Positions 11,201 to 26,200 of a stretch of 64,000 nt of DNA are shown in pieces. Every line of letters begins with the position of its first letter. Positions within the stretch are counted from its first letter, which is position 1. Both the position numbers and the translations under genes were made by a program. Source of the DNA: Opisthorchis felineus (Eukaryota > Platyhelminthes > Trematoda > Opisthorchiida > Opisthorchiidae); contig SJOL01001891.1 of assembly GCA_004794785.1 (NCBI GenBank), positions 1 through 64,000 on the forward strand, written 5' to 3'. The notes beneath the pieces were generated by a model. It was given only the letters and a program-made list of their open reading frames with translations. It did no database searches and was not told the DNA's origin.

Positions 11201-14200
11201 CGAAACCAAGGCATATAAGTTTTACTGTCTGCGGCACTGCGCCATTTAGTTAACCAGTGCTGTGGTAGCTGGACGCCCCCCTCTTTGCCCAAACACACAA
11301 TACAGACTCCGTACTCTTTCGTCGACTGAAACAAAGTTGCATGGTCGCACTAAGGTCGCATATTTAACAGTCTGCTGGTCTGAACTGGAAATTCCTTTTG
11401 GACCCATCACGGGCATCAGGTGAGGGATGCACTTTACACCAAATGGCGCATAGGTCAGACTCACGTCGTATGGCTAATCAGGCTGTCCTGACAGGTAAAC
11501 ACGTCCCCAGGTGTACATATCATAAAAGCTGCTACCTTAACTAAAAGCACCTTTTAACACCCAATCTACATTTTCAGTCAATTAATTAATCCCCTCATCA
11601 CTACTGGGAATAGACTACACACTGCCCATTTGTTTACTAATGACGGAAGATTCGGAGCGAGAAGTTTTCATGTTGGAGGTGAAAACTCGAAGCAGTGGTC
11701 TAACTAGTGATTATACCCGATCGCATTCAAAGGTCACAATGGCGACAGACCCATCTTATACGATGGTGGGGTGTCGATGACTTCAATAGTGAATTAGCCA
11801 ACAACGTTGGAGCGAGGCAAAAGTTTATAGTTTTCGTGAAAAAAAACGAGACCTCTCTCTGTGAAATTAGCATTACGTTCTTTGGTTTAGGTTTGACCAA
11901 TAGGTGCGCATAAGAGTCATTACGTCACAACTATTTCGGTCAAAATCCTCCTGAACAGAGGCTACCAACTTTTGGCATTCAACAAGACTGATAACGCCTG
12001 ATCCATGCATAAAGGGGAAACTACCCGGAATTGGTCAACTGGGAAGACTAAATGCTAGGATCGTTTTTAGATGCCATTAGGCCTGTAGTTTCGCGGCTAT
12101 AGCATCCTCATCGTGATGGCAAATGGCGGGGTGAATAAAAAAGTGCAAAACTGAATAATCCTCACGGCACAACTGCTAACGGAAAAGGTATTCGGTGAAA
12201 GGCGCACATCTTCCTGGTAAAGAATCGGTATTACCCACGAAACAAGCTTCACATAATCACAGTTGCTGAAATTTTCTGCGCAATTACATGGTCACCGAAT
12301 TGGAGGGGGATGGGAGTCACTAATTTGGTTTATTGCAACGTCATTACATATTATTAGTGGTTGCACGAAAGGGCATCGAAGGTCTAGTTGCGCTGGTTGT
12401 GGCCGCCGCTAAAATCTTGGCTTAAATTTATCCCAGATATTCACCTCAGACTGTCTGACTCTGACGCAGTATAACTACGGCGCCACTGACGAATTGCGTG
12501 AGAACACCGGTTTCTGTGGTTCCGTTTTTCACTCAAACAGTGCTGAATTTATATTCATTGCACACGGCATTCCTGTGCCTATATACACTTCACTATTTGA
12601 TTCACTTCCTAGGCAGCGGAATGATCTTTTATCCAAACTATCACAGGCATCAGCCCATCTGGTCAGTGCAGTTCGGAAAGGCATCATAGAACCTTGCCTA
12701 CTTGACAAAATCCGTAACGGATCCAAACAGGAGAAAACTGATACTCATGCATCTGACAGCACTGTGGCGCTTACACAAAGCTTCCTGCAGCTAATGCTCC
12801 AGCTGTTGAATTATCGCAAGTATGTAGTTGACTTTCCACGACATTTAACGTCGTTCTACTCCCATATCAGGTTTAGCCTGGCACTTCATCTTCTTTATCC
12901 GCTGGATACTGACATCTCTTTCTTGCGCCAGACTGTAGGGCAAAAACACATGTAAGTTGATACTTTCCTGTTCAAAAGGTTGCGTTTCTTGCATGAAAGC
13001 TCTTACTATGCCAATCAAACTTTGTTTTTCGGTCTGAACACATGTTTCCATAAAGTCGGTTATATCTTGTAGCGCTGTTAAGCGCATCTTTCTTCATCAC
13101 TGTGTTGTGACCATCCTTGAACATAGTGGAAGTCATGATGTGGGTACATCCCGTACTACTATCGAAACATTTGGAAGTCGGCGGGAAAACCAGCATCCAG
13201 TCCTTATGTCTTCTAAACCACTGGGATTCAATAGGAGCCGCTCGTTGTGGTTTGTGATTGAGCCGACACGGTTCACAAACTCTCCATTCAAGTCTTAACT
13301 TGGAAACTTGTTTATGTACCTAGCACTTATTTGCTTAGGCTATTCTTATGACATCTTTATGAGTTTCTTTTCGTGCTCTATTCGATCCATCTACACTCAT
13401 GTCACTGCACATTTGTCATTTTATCGTTTGACGCCAGAACTTAGTTGCTGCACCACAAAAGAATTGAACGTAGCACACCAGTGTTACCGTTTTAGATCTC
13501 AAGGGAGTGTGCTTGGCGAGCAAAAATGGTGCAACCCGTTCACATGTGCCGGCATGCGATCTAATCACATACGAAAACATATGAAAGCACATTTTCCTTG
13601 GTAATGTCTAGTCCGCCGGCATGGCAGCAAGCAAACTTGCACTGATACCTTCACTTCTTAGAGCAACCGTAGTACTGAGGGTGTGTATATCGGGAAGAAA
13701 TTGAATGACTCTATCCCAACACTATCCCGACGCTGTTCATTTGCTCAGCTGATACATACACGGTTGTAGATCATGATTTTGATCGCACGCGTCTTGCGGA
13801 GCCGTATAAGGGTGGCTGCACTAAGTTGAATTTTCTTCACACAGCCTGCACGTTTCGGAGCGTTGTGATGAATCTTGTCTCACGACCGCTTATACCTCTG
13901 TACACAGGCAGACCACTGAAGCTTTGGAATCCGGACAGTATTTTTTCGAGGCTTATCCATAGCATCTTGCGTTAGAGCAATTTTAACCCTCTCCAAGTGT
14001 GACCCAGTTTGTTTAGCTGGAAACAGCATTTTAAGCCGTCCAAATCAAACAGAATAAGTGGTTGTTCATCAGAATGACCTTATAACGCAAATATTTTCCT
14101 TCTGGAGAGCTTGCTTACCCTAGCTTCGATCCGTTCGCTAGTTGATGAGTTATCACTCATCATTTTTCACCACATTATCTGTTCAGTGATGATGCAACAG

Positions 14201-17200
14201 CCCAGTATCTGCTCGATGCGGCTGAGTGTCTTCTTTCCGAGACTGGGTTAACACGGAACGGTTTGGAACATTTGATCGCTGAGGACCCCGTGGAGAGAAA
14301 AGTCACTAGTGATGGTCTTGTCGAAGACCCAGTACCGGGACCTTCTATCAGTGGATTGGTGCGTGAAGTGAAAGAAATCCTGCCCCATATGGATGTTGAT
14401 CTTATTCAGGTGAGTGCAGGTCACTGTTTACTGGAGAAAATGGTATCTTCCTATCTGTAACGCAGCATCCTCTGTGACAGATTTCCAAACTACAGCTCAC
14501 TTGGTTGTTTCACCCGGCCCGCTGCCACTCGGTATAGGAGCTGAGGCTATTCCCCTCCATAGTCATAGGGTTCATTGAATTAAACACTTAGTTTATAAAT
14601 GTGGGACAGTTGAGAGAGAGACAGAGAGAAAAGAATAGTGGCCAAAGTTTTTGTCCACGTCATTCGTTCGGGAAGTTCTCCTGACGCAGTTGCCATGGTT
14701 AGTCCACACAAAAGCGGAAATTAGTCGGCTGCAGTCCGAACGGCTAGTTTGGACGGTAGGTGTATTTGTGACGACCCACACTGTGTCATCTGCGAGTGTT
14801 TGCGACAGCTGGTTTGTACCAGAGAATGAACGGCAGTTGGGCCTTTCCTGCATCGCCACTGACACAGATCACTCTGTGCTGCTTATTTCGTAGTCTGCGA
14901 TAGCCGTTTCTCTATGCACAAAAGGCATTAACTGGAGATATTTGTCTACCTTGACGCTAATCTCTAAATCGTTCAGCTGTAACACCCTTTCAGTGTCTAG
15001 CTCCCATGCCAGCCGAAGGAAGCACGAGGTTTGGGATACTGCCAGGTTACCCAAGCCTAGACATGAGCAGTCGAGATGCTGAGGTTAGGTTCGAACCACG
15101 GACCTCCCGGTCAGTTAGTTCGGGCCTTAACCACTGAGCTATCTCGAACTAATCTCTAGTCATTCCTCATTCAATCGGGAGAGACATCGGTGAGCAAACA
15201 ACTGAAAGCTGCCTTTGACTCTGTGGACCGTCAGGCACTATGGTAGTGTCTGTGGACCAAAGGTGTCCCCCATAAATTCTTGACCCTCCTTAAGGTGCCG
15301 TATGCCAACTCTCGCGGACGCGTGAAGGTCTGCGGTAAGCTCCGACTTGAGTTCACCACATCAAGTGGTGTCAGGCAGGGTTGTCGTTTTTCACCTTTTC
15401 TCTTCAGCTTCGTCAGTGATACGATGATGAAAGACTGATTACCAGCTTCTAATGCCTGTCGGGTCGAAATGCCCTTGGGGCATTCGCTCACAAATATCGA
15501 GTATGCAGACGATATAGCTCTTCGTGGATCTGACGCCGTCGTAATGCAAACAATATTAAAGAATCTAAATAATTCTGCCTCATGGTTTGGCATGCGCTTC
15601 ACACCTGCAAGGTGTAAGGTGCTGCTGCAAGACTGGGTGGATGAGCCGATTGAGGCAGTAGACAAATTTGTCTACCTGGGTAGCTGTATCAGTCCCGTTG
15701 GTCTCTCCAAAGATGATATTTCTCTCTGGATAGAGAAGGCCAGAGCAGCTTTCGTGAACCTGCATCATCTGTGGTGTAGGCGTGATATCAGCGTATCCTT
15801 CAAGGGTCGAGTTTACAATGCTGCGGTGCGCTCCATATCATTATACCGGTCAGAAATCTGGCAGCTGCGCACTGAGGACGTCAAAAGATTTTCAGTTTTT
15901 GACCACCGATATCTTCGGAGCATTTCCCGTGTCCGGTGGGGACACCGGATCAGCTAAAGCACGTCGAATGGTTTTCGGGAGGAATAACTCGCCCACCATA
16001 AATGTACTGACCACACTTCATAGGTTTCGCTGGCTTCATATGCTCCGTATGCCAGTTGACCGAATTATTCGAAGAGCCCTTTGCGCACAACCACGCGAAG
16101 AATGGAAACGAGCTAGGGGAGGTCAAACAGTAACTTGGCAGCGAATTATGAAAGCATTACCAGCAAAATCAGCTGCGTTGGTCATTGCCGTCTCTCTGAA
16201 TGGGGACCCCGAGACCAGACACATCAGTGCTTTGAGACATTGTCAGAAATGGCCCAGTTGCGCCCTCCGTGGCGCTCGTGCATCCAAACTGTTGCATGCA
16301 TAACTCCCCTCCCAGTCTCCCCAATGAAAAGTACACTGATAACCCTGTATTTACGCCTCAATTATACCAGCTACCGCCTCCAAAGCGCGGCTATCTACCC
16401 CACCTCCGCAAATCGTCGGTGGACGAAGCTGGGGCAGCTAGAACCACTGTACGACAAGTGCGCGGTTTTTACAGCTGCTGCTGCTGGTGCGCTCCTCGTT
16501 CCCTCTGAATGTCTTGCGTATCTGTTTTCGCCACTGTTAACTTGCGCTAAACCCACAAAAGGCATGCAGACGACTCATGAAGTAGAAATGTGAACACCTC
16601 GTCAATTTTGTCTGCTTTGCATTTCGGTGGAGTGGATTAAGTGAACTTCGATGTTTCATGTGAAAAAAACCAGTTGCCTGGTGAAAGGGGAACGTTGGCG
16701 AAAAGATGAGTTCATAAACAGCTGGCATAACTACCACAACCCAGCGCTAATTCGTGACTCCTGAGTAACCCATGATGCATCGCACCTTCTAATCTTGGTC
16801 TCTGGGATCTCCTTCAAACGCTGTATGACGTGAAGGCCTTAATGCTTTCTTGTCATGCACCAAACAGCAACCAGAAGTATGGAAGCTTTTACAGACTACG
16901 TAATTTGTTAGAACTAACACGTGTGCAGCGACTGATGGATGAGGAGATACACCTGGAGTGGGAGAAGGTTTGAAGGGTTAGACTAGATGTTATGGTCACC
17001 GCATGAGTTACTGAACCTATCTTGGAGAGAATGGTTTTTGTTTCTTCAAGTTGCCTCATATATCTTCAGCTTGATAGCTCAGATCGGGTAAAGCTCCGCT
17101 GATTAGGACATGTACTTCACAGGTCACAGGACCGAATGCCTCACAGAGCTCTTTTTGTCTAGTGCTATGCTAAGCAATTCACCAACAGTTAATGACACTT

Positions 17201-20200
17201 GCAGATACTGCAGTCAGTGGCGCTCGTGCATCAAAGCTATCCCCTTCAGTGCATTCTCTCGTTTCCTCAGAGTGAACTAACTGATTATACCATCGCCTCC
17301 AATACTTGGCTATATCTTCCACACTCCCTGATTTTTCGGTGACCTAAACTGTAGCAGCTGGAACAAATTTACTGTTGGTACTTGGCTCATAGTTGCTAAG
17401 GCAAACTGAACTGAACTGAAATGGAAATCCCGTCTCTATTTTGCAAACTCTGGGTGGAAACTAATATTTTCCTACAGAAAGGCAACATAGTCACTTTCGT
17501 TTTATTCCACGTGATCTGTTGATCGTTCAGCTGGCCGCTGGGATTAGCGGCATCTCGAATTTGGCGAGTAGGCAAATAGGTTGCGATGTTGAGGGAACTG
17601 GTTTTCTATAAAGACCAACTGCGTATTGCTAATAGGTCAGAAATTCCGGGAGGAAATCCTCGGGGACTAGAATGTATTTTTCCCATATGGATAATGCATA
17701 CAGTCCCGTGAGCAATTTCCAGAGTGACTTCACACCCGTTTAACTAAAGACGGATAGTTGGTCGCTTCGCACAATGCAATCGTATTGTGGTTAGAACTTC
17801 TTAATTTGCACGCACGGAGGTGCACAGACACGGGAACCTCTGTGAATTTTACGAATGTTGTTTCAACAAGGATTTTGTGCAGTTGGCTAAATTTTCCGGT
17901 GTTATGCCTGGGACTGCCTCGCGTAGCGCACTAGAGATTTCCGAACAATGAGAAGATTTAACATCCATTCATCCATTCCACTGCTGAGAATGCGGTACAA
18001 ACGCATTGGCAAGCTTATCTATAAAAAGAAAGCTCTAACAACATTCGTCTTATTACAAGAGACGAAATACCGGAGACAGCGATGACACGTACGGTAATAA
18101 TTTGTGGCCGAAGCAGTGAATTGGCAATACGAAAGTCAGAATAACACTTTTGGAGACCCTATTTCCATAGTAATCCTACTATGCGATTCAGCGGACTACT
18201 GGTATATACGAGGACCTGGTACTTTTCCTGGGTTGGTACATTTTAGGGAGAGGTTCCCATGAAGAACTATCTAATCCTCGGGTTTGGACGGACAGTATTG
18301 TGGTGGGCAACATGAGGGACTATTAGACAGATGGGAGCTTATCCTATGAAGGCCATAAAGAGATTTCGACCAACCAAAGATAGTCAGTGCAAAGAGATGT
18401 TTGCCATGGCGCGGCTTCGATGTATAGTTTATCTATACTTTCATGCGGCCTTTGCAGGAATAGGTGTATACAACGCACACGGTTTATTTCATGGTTTTTG
18501 ACTTTACACAGCGCTCAGTCAGCGAATTTACTTTTTCACGCTTTCCGTGAAAAAGTTTGCATTCATAACTGTAAAAAGTGCAGCATCATTTCCCAGTTGT
18601 TCTGTCCAGTTTGGACGTTGTTACCTCACGGACACCTTCACATTCATTGGTTTTCTTCCTTAAGCTGTGTGAACTAGAGAGATTTTATCCTAACTAACTT
18701 GTTACCTTTCCACATCTACGCCCATTTAAACGGACATCCGTTTGTGGCATCATGGTGAGATGAGAAGAATCCCTGAAGTTAGATTTTGGAGCGAAGTTAC
18801 AACTATACGGTTTGTCGGTAGGCGTTTGGTCTGGAGTTTAGCAGTCTGGATCGCTTGCACACTTTGCTCCATGACTGACTCCTGCGATAGGTTGATTTAG
18901 CCGTTGCGATAAGGTGTATTGAATCTGATGGACCGTTTGGTGATGCAAATCAGCTTTCGCTGTTGATTGATCAGTTTAAGGGAGTGACAGTATAACGAGA
19001 GTGCCCATGGCCAAAAATTTGCGACACCCCTGAGGCAATGAAAGATGGCGATGATGTGACGACGGTATACTTCTTTCGCTACCCGTTTTGTGCTGTTATT
19101 GCTTGTTTGAATAACAGTCTTTTCTACTAATGGCAACGTAATACAACAGATTCCACTTTTATTCATTCAGCGTTGTTTGGTCGAGTTCAACGATGACACT
19201 GCTCGGGTGATCAACGCGGCTCTTGAAGGGTCCATACCCGAGCATGTACTTTCCCCAAAACCGACGACTTCCAAGTGAGCTACTCATTGGTTAGACTGAA
19301 TTTAACCAGAACGGAACGTTCAATACTCTATATTGCATTTCAACTTTCCCGCTAGAACCCATCCCTCCTCAATTCGCTTTCTTTCATCTCATGGCTATTC
19401 CGCTCGGTAGGTTTGGACGATTTTGGCGATTTGGTGGTTCCTGGTCTGATAGACCAAATCGATCATTTACAAATCGACATTATCAGTTCAAAGAAGGGTT
19501 TTTTAATGACCTTATGAGTAGTGTAATGTCAAAACAAAATGCCTCTGACAGGATGTATCAGTTTGTCCCTTCTTTGCTCCAGCCTCCGGACTGTGCTTGG
19601 TAGATAGTGACAGCAGCATTCTTAACGAATTCAGGGGAATTATTTTCATTCCATCTCAACCTGTTTGGATATATCCTGGTGTGTGCCTAGTGTATCCCAC
19701 CTTTTCCGTAATGACTCAGCCGGGGTTCGCTTACCGAAATGAAGAGATGCTCTTTAGGGTTTTGTCAATCCATTGCTGCGGAAAAGAGTCAGTGATCCAT
19801 TGATGTCTTGTCGTTTGTGTGCCTGAGATATTCGAAGGCCGTCCTCAACGAATGCTGTCACAGTCTTCTTCTGCATATTACAATGTGAATTCTTACCGTA
19901 TCCCAAGGTGGTTTTATGTAACAGGAGGATACCCGTCGTTAAGGACTAAAGTAAGGGTGTTTTTTATAGTATTTCGTACGTTTTTGTTTTGAGAAACAGA
20001 TTGACGCACACACTCACGAACTTTGTTGTGATAATTGGTAGTGTGAAAGGATTTTAGAATTTTTAATGAAGATTTCGTCCTGTTAGTGAAAACAATCTAT
20101 GTCGAAAAGCCGACACACAGTGTACAGCTGTTTTATGCTTATTAGGAATCATCAGCAGTGCGCATCTCATGAAAGGGGCGATTTAGCTCAGTGGTTAGAG

Positions 20201-23200
20201 CCCGTGGTTAGAGCTCGTGGTTCGAACCCGGCCTCTGCATCTCGACGTCTATCTAGGTTTGGGCAACCTGGCAGTATCCCAGCCTTCGTGCTTCCTTCGG
20301 GTGGCATGGCCTTTAGGCATGGAAAGGGTGTTACAGATGAACAATTTTCTTAATCTCATGAAACTCCAGTAGGGAGTTTCGGACCTGCGACCTCCATGCC
20401 AGTAGTTCGAACACAATCGTTCGGCCACGAGCGGCTAATCAACAGTGTGATTGATTCTCACGTACTGTAGCAAATCTTGCTCCACAAGATTGCGTCATTC
20501 ATTTATCACCGAACGTGTACCCCAAGTGGAACTTTTAGAGGCCGAATTTAACTTGACAAATTTGGACTGAAAGAGACTTCTAGAGGTTTACACTTGCCGG
20601 AGCGTTGCAAAAGCGTGGTAATGTGCTTAGGTCCATACTGTTGCGACTGCATCCTACGTGCGCATTCTTCAGACTTATAATCCACAATGACAGATGTGAT
20701 TGGTCTCATATTTCCTAAGTTTCTATATTTACACCCAAACTCAATTTATTAATCTCTCTACCTGATAGGAAAACTAAAACTGTGCGGCCCTCTGGTTCGA
20801 ACCAACTGGATTTGGACTTGGCAACTGCTGCTGCCTGTGGAGCTGTCGAGCTCAGGGCAAATAAGTTGTGGCAAGGGAAGCGCGAACCAGATGGAGCTGG
20901 AACTTGTTTAACCAAACGTGAGAAGCGATTCACGATACGGGCCGCTGTATCTGTTTGGGATGATGACGAAGAGGGACAAACGCAGGATATTGGAGCCGAT
21001 GGGGAAACTGTTCGTGAGCTGACACAGGAAATGAACAAGCTGTTTGTCGATGAATACGAAGGTAGGGGTATTGTCAGTCTATGTCGTAGCAATTTAATTG
21101 CGGTTCACTGGCAGAAGTCGTCCCAATGGCTTCTGGAGCAGGCGGTTGTTTTGTGACCGTTGATTTCACATTTCCGTTAGAACTTTTTGCAACCATAAAT
21201 GAGTCATGTATTACGGTTACTGCTTCCAGTAATAACCAAGACTTCAAGGAGTCATGTCGGACAGTTTCCATCGCATTCCCATGTGGGCGTTTGCTTGTCT
21301 TGTGGACAGTTTTAATTGGACCCTCGGCTACAAGCTACCATCTTCCTAACCACTCTCTTGGAGAAGTTACGGTTTTTTCCTTCGTTGTGAAACTCTACAC
21401 TCTTATCACACATATTGTTCGAAGATACCTCATCGTTTTGTCACCCATCTAGATTACAAAACTACTGGTTCCATTCGGGGTCTTGTAATTAGGCGACTTT
21501 TTTTCTCGGCTAAAATTAAAAAAGACAGCGACGATCAACTTTTGTAGAACAGCTGTTTGTCTACCGCTGTGTGTACTTCATAAGGTGGATTCCCCGCTTA
21601 ATGTTCCCTTCGGAAACCTTCCTTCTGACAGCTGGAACCTATAGTTATCGCAGTTGGTCCTCAAAAGGACAATTAGACCGTTGGTTGTAAAAAGACTTAT
21701 TCGTCACATGTGATGATTGAAGAACAGTGACACATTCATTTCCCTACACAACATTTCCTTCAACTGCAACTTTTTGTCCTGATTTTATTTTTATACAGTC
21801 GTTCCAGCAATACCGTGCTTCTATTTGATACGTTTTCGCGCAGTATGGGTTATCATGAATTATTATGACTTATCATGATCATAGCTTCGCCAGTAGTTTT
21901 CATGGAATCGTCTTAGTAAGAATCAGATCAAGTTGCTTAGTTGTATTATCCTCTCGGTGCACAGGTGCCATATGAAATGAAGGAAGTAGATGGGCTTAGA
22001 TGATACAGATGGCCAAAACCCACCCTCTGTTTCGCTGCTCCAAGGTCATAGGGCTGCAAAGGACTTTATTTCATTTTTTGACCCACTTGCTTCAAAGAGG
22101 CAGATTCTCGTTCACTCTTGTGTTACTGTTTCAGATGAATATGATGATACATATGATGTTCACGAGGGGGCGATCGATGACGTGGAGTCTGAGGAGGAGT
22201 CTACCCGCGATGAACGTACAGAGGATGGTGCACACGCTAGCAAGTATTCAGATGGTGTGAGTACAAAGTTTTTCGATTCTTATTACTCCTACTCTTTCTA
22301 GAAACTTATCTGCAAGCAACACAATCCCCATGAATGTCATCATCATTCAGCTGTCCTTCAAAATCACCGAGTATCAATCATAGCATAGAGCAGTACACTA
22401 GTATCCGGTTTGGCCCAATAACATATAATGCCAGTTACATTAGATAGTCGCATTCAATTTATGCCTCTGATTCTTCCATATTGATTGAATTTTGCGCAGC
22501 TCAGATCAAGAGGTGCATAACTTAAATTGGCAGACGGACATCAAACGAGCTGAGAGGAATCTGGGGCGCTCCTCTTCTCAGGCCGGAGTCCACTTAACTC
22601 TTATTATACCTGACTGGAGACGCTGCAGCATTCGAACCGTTGTTAATGGTATTTTCGCTGCCAATTTCTCCACAGACTGATTCAGTGTCTGGAAATGCAC
22701 TGGTTCTCCCCAACAGGGACAACCCTTGGAATCTGTTGATAGTGATCTTTTCTAAGGAGAACTCCTTTCTAGTGTCATAAGACAACCGAACGAAAGTTGA
22801 GTCGTTCTTTGTTATACTTTTTAGTTAACCTCATTTTTCTGTGTGATTCTCGTACAGTAGGCAATAAGTGTGAATGGTACTAGGGGCCTAAATGCCGGTT
22901 TTTTGGTGAACCCTTTCCGGGTTCTCACAATCAGTCTACTGTTATTTGTCACTCACTGCTTCATCTTTCTTTGAGTTGATTGATGTTCCTCAGATTTGCC
23001 ATCACGGAAAGGACGCTATCTAAGGCAGAGTCAAACAAAAAAGCCCTGATAAACCAATGTTGTTATGGTGATCACTTTCAATCAAGTACAATCAAGCAGT
23101 AGGGCGTCAATATAGCTGCTAGCATGTACGATAGTTGTTCCGAGCTGGGTGAGGTTTTCCAAAATTGTCGCGAACTTACACTCGTGGATCACCAGAATAC

Positions 23201-26200
23201 TTGAAATGCCTACTTGTTAACCGGTCTGAAAGTGAAATTATTAGTACGGAAACTTCAACTGTCATGCTCACCAGGTCCTACCGGTCAACGAAATTGTCTG
23301 CTGATGAGCTCCAATAAGCGCGGAACCCGAGTCCATTGCTCCCCCCTTTTGTGTGGACTCACCGGAATAATTACACCTGTACAGGAGGTGGACTGTTCAA
23401 ACAAGAGTGATGGGAACACGAGTTCGACAAGTCCCAAAAGCACCAACAACTAGTCATAAGTTTCTCCGCTAAAACCGGAGCTTCTTTCGAAAGACAGCTC
23501 TCCCAATAAAAGTTGCTAAAAGATGGATGCATATCATCCCAGTCAGCGAAAAAGTGTCATCGGAGTATACGACGAGAGAGAGGGGGTCTTGAGGGAGAAA
23601 GCCAGTGTGAAAAATTGGTAAGACAGTGAATGTGGATAGAAGAGGCCCCAGCGGTATGTGTTGGATGATCGGAAGTTAAAAGAAGACCAGGAGTTTGTGC
23701 AGTTTCGCCGTTGTGGTCAGGTACTTGGACTGGAAGGCAGATAGGCTAGGGAACAGAGTTGGTGGCCCGCAGAATCTGTGAGAGGAAGAAACGGGAGCCG
23801 TTCGTTATCGTGTACCTTGGATGCAAACTTCCGCAGTGACGTCAGACTTAACTACGTATTCCTAATTAGCCTTCAACAAAGAAAAAAGAGAACGCTTTAT
23901 CACCACTCGGAGATCGATAAACGCAAAAATATTTGTTATGTCGGGGTATGTTACATTTAAGCGGAAATAGTTGGACGTCGGAAGTCCAGGGTAGGAAGTT
24001 GAGAAACTGATACGGCGGGGTGTGTGTGTGCAAACTCCACCCTTAAAAAGTAAGCAATAGAAAGGCTGGGATACCGTAGGTGGGTGAGGTCACCAGATCC
24101 GCATGTTTGGGTCTCAAGGAGGAACGAAACAGAGGATGAGGTGACGGATGTGAGTTGGTGGATCGAGTTCAGTTCAATCCGCGGATGTTCTACAGTGACT
24201 CCTTGAAATCGTGTGAAGACAGCGAGATATCCTCATGGTTTTTAGTTTTACGTTTGTTTGGTTATTGCGACCCGTACAAAGTCAGTTCATCTTAGGTTTT
24301 AGGATTAACCCTTCCTACTCACGACACAGAATTATAGAGGTGAGGTGAGTGTACCCCCAAATTTGTCGTTTTATCCAAACATTCCACACTTATAGCTGAT
24401 AAAGGACACCACGGGCAAAGGTAGTGGCCTTTCTTTGGAGGTTTCACGAGAAATTTTGTCTGAACCCTTAATGGCTTCTCTAGGAAATTGGCCTCACGTA
24501 CGATTACTGTACATCTATCCGAGTAGCTCTACGAACCCTTCTGGACTAATGGCACATGAAGTCTGTGTCAGAATCGAAAAGCTAAACTAAACCGAGTCTA
24601 CAAGAACTCACTTTTCCGGCGAGCTACACTCATTTGCAGATTACATTGGTGTTAATGGGAGAGACTCCCAGCTGAATATCTCGTCCACGGTCTTCTGAAT
24701 TGTGTTCCGTCAAGAAAATATACTGCGATGTCTTGAATATCGTACCAACTGAAACACGAGTTGTCCTCCGTGCAGCAACTTCAGTTGAAGAAGACTTGGA
24801 ATCATGCTCACATAATGGGCCCAAAGAAGGGCAAAATCGGTCGTGAGCTCAGATTACAGTTCTGAATCCCTTTTAGGGTCCGTGAAATGAGCACTGTTCG
24901 TGCTTTTCAGTAGAGGCCAACTCTTTCTACAGTGTTTTCAGATATAAATATTTTATACTGGGAAAGCCTAACTACACGTGCAATACTCACTGATCAGTTT
25001 GCCCGTACTTGCCCTTCTACATACCCTTTTGTTAGCCTCGTTACCTCACACTGGTACACCAGATTTAGTATGATATATTGATTATTTCAATCTATTAAAG
25101 CGTGTTGAGAATCCGTCCCGGCAACCGGTGCTTCGAATTGAAAATCCCGAAGTGGTCCGAGAACGACAGCAACAATATCAGCAGTCACGGCAGGTGAGTC
25201 ACTTTCTACACGTTTCCGAGCTATTCTCATCCAAATTTCGGTGGTAATTCCGTTCGGCGAAATGGAATTATGGTTGAAAAAATAACTAATATGCTTAGAA
25301 GGATAAACATCTCGCATGTCGCGAGTATCAACTGAGGAATGTCACTCGAGGAGCCAATAAGTACCAGATCATGCAACGTGAATTTTGTGATCTGATTATA
25401 GCGGAGCTGTATCTGATCTTGACAGTGCACTCAAGTCCATACTTCGAACGTCATGGATTCGAATCTTTCTGAAAGTCGATTAGGTGCGCACTGCTGGTGA
25501 TTCTCATCGAAGGGGAGACAGCTATACAGTGTTTTCGGCTTTTTAGCATAGGTACACCTTGTCCGCGGGATAAAATCCCATTTTTCAGTAGTTTGGTTAG
25601 CTTTTGTAACTCCGGTCAACCTGCAAACGGAGTGAGATTTTCACCACCACTTCGAGCCCGTATTATTACGTCTGGATTAACAAACGCGTCCATAATATGC
25701 GCGGCATGATTAACTTATCCGACTCACCGAATGATGACCCAGCACTTATCCTGCTTGTGTCGGTCGATTGACCCACTCTGAGGGCTTTCCAGTTAGTTAA
25801 CGCCACAGGCGTTGGTATAGCATGCCTTGCCTTGGTCCATGTGAGGACCAGTTTACACTTCTACGTTGAGTTATCGTTCTTTCTAGTTCCGGTATTTGAG
25901 GTATTGTGCACAGCTGAAGGTCGTAAACGCATGGCTTTCTCTCATCGCGGACAGATCGTCCTTTGAAGTAAGGTGGAAATAAATTTGACAGATATTTAGA
26001 TGAGAAGTCCAATCGCTTAGTGTGATGCCTGGACGCTTGTTGGATGCTGTACAGGTGCCACACCAGCTGAGCTACCGAGAGTAGTGCTAAACATCACTAA
26101 ACATCACTATCCCAGTGTACATCTTTAGTGATCAGCAAACAAGCATGTGGAAGCTATGAAAACCATTCTTTGTTGGGAGCTGAGAGATACTGAGAGCCTT

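Larger units (their letters stand above)
14410..19170. other. ASCC2 intron 6, transposon-rich
   Basis: A 4761-nt intron that splits the CUE domain. It holds a short GA-rich stretch near 14605-14636, a minus-strand SINE, and two 3' fragments of an RTE-like element on the plus strand. From about 17430 to 19170 I recognise nothing. Confidence 0.75.
19275..20768. other. ASCC2 intron 7 with a nested SINE pair
   Basis: A 1494-nt intron. From 19275 to about 20100 I see nothing recognisable. From about 20105 to 20450 a SINE family 1 copy sits inside a hammerhead-like family 2 copy. Confidence 0.7.

Noticed and set aside
15469..15957. A 162-codon open frame as a host gene
   Set aside because: It is the reverse transcriptase of a truncated RTE-like element (YADD box and thumb motifs).
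20175..20240. A tRNA gene (TAGCTCAGTGGTTAGA and GGTTCGAACCC)
   Set aside because: The boxes are spaced by an internal duplication, no acceptor stem closes, and the sequence continues into the shared SINE body with a target duplication.
26050..26080. A minus-strand tRNA from TAGCTCAGCTGG
   Set aside because: Only an A-box-like word is present; no B box or cloverleaf could be found downstream.
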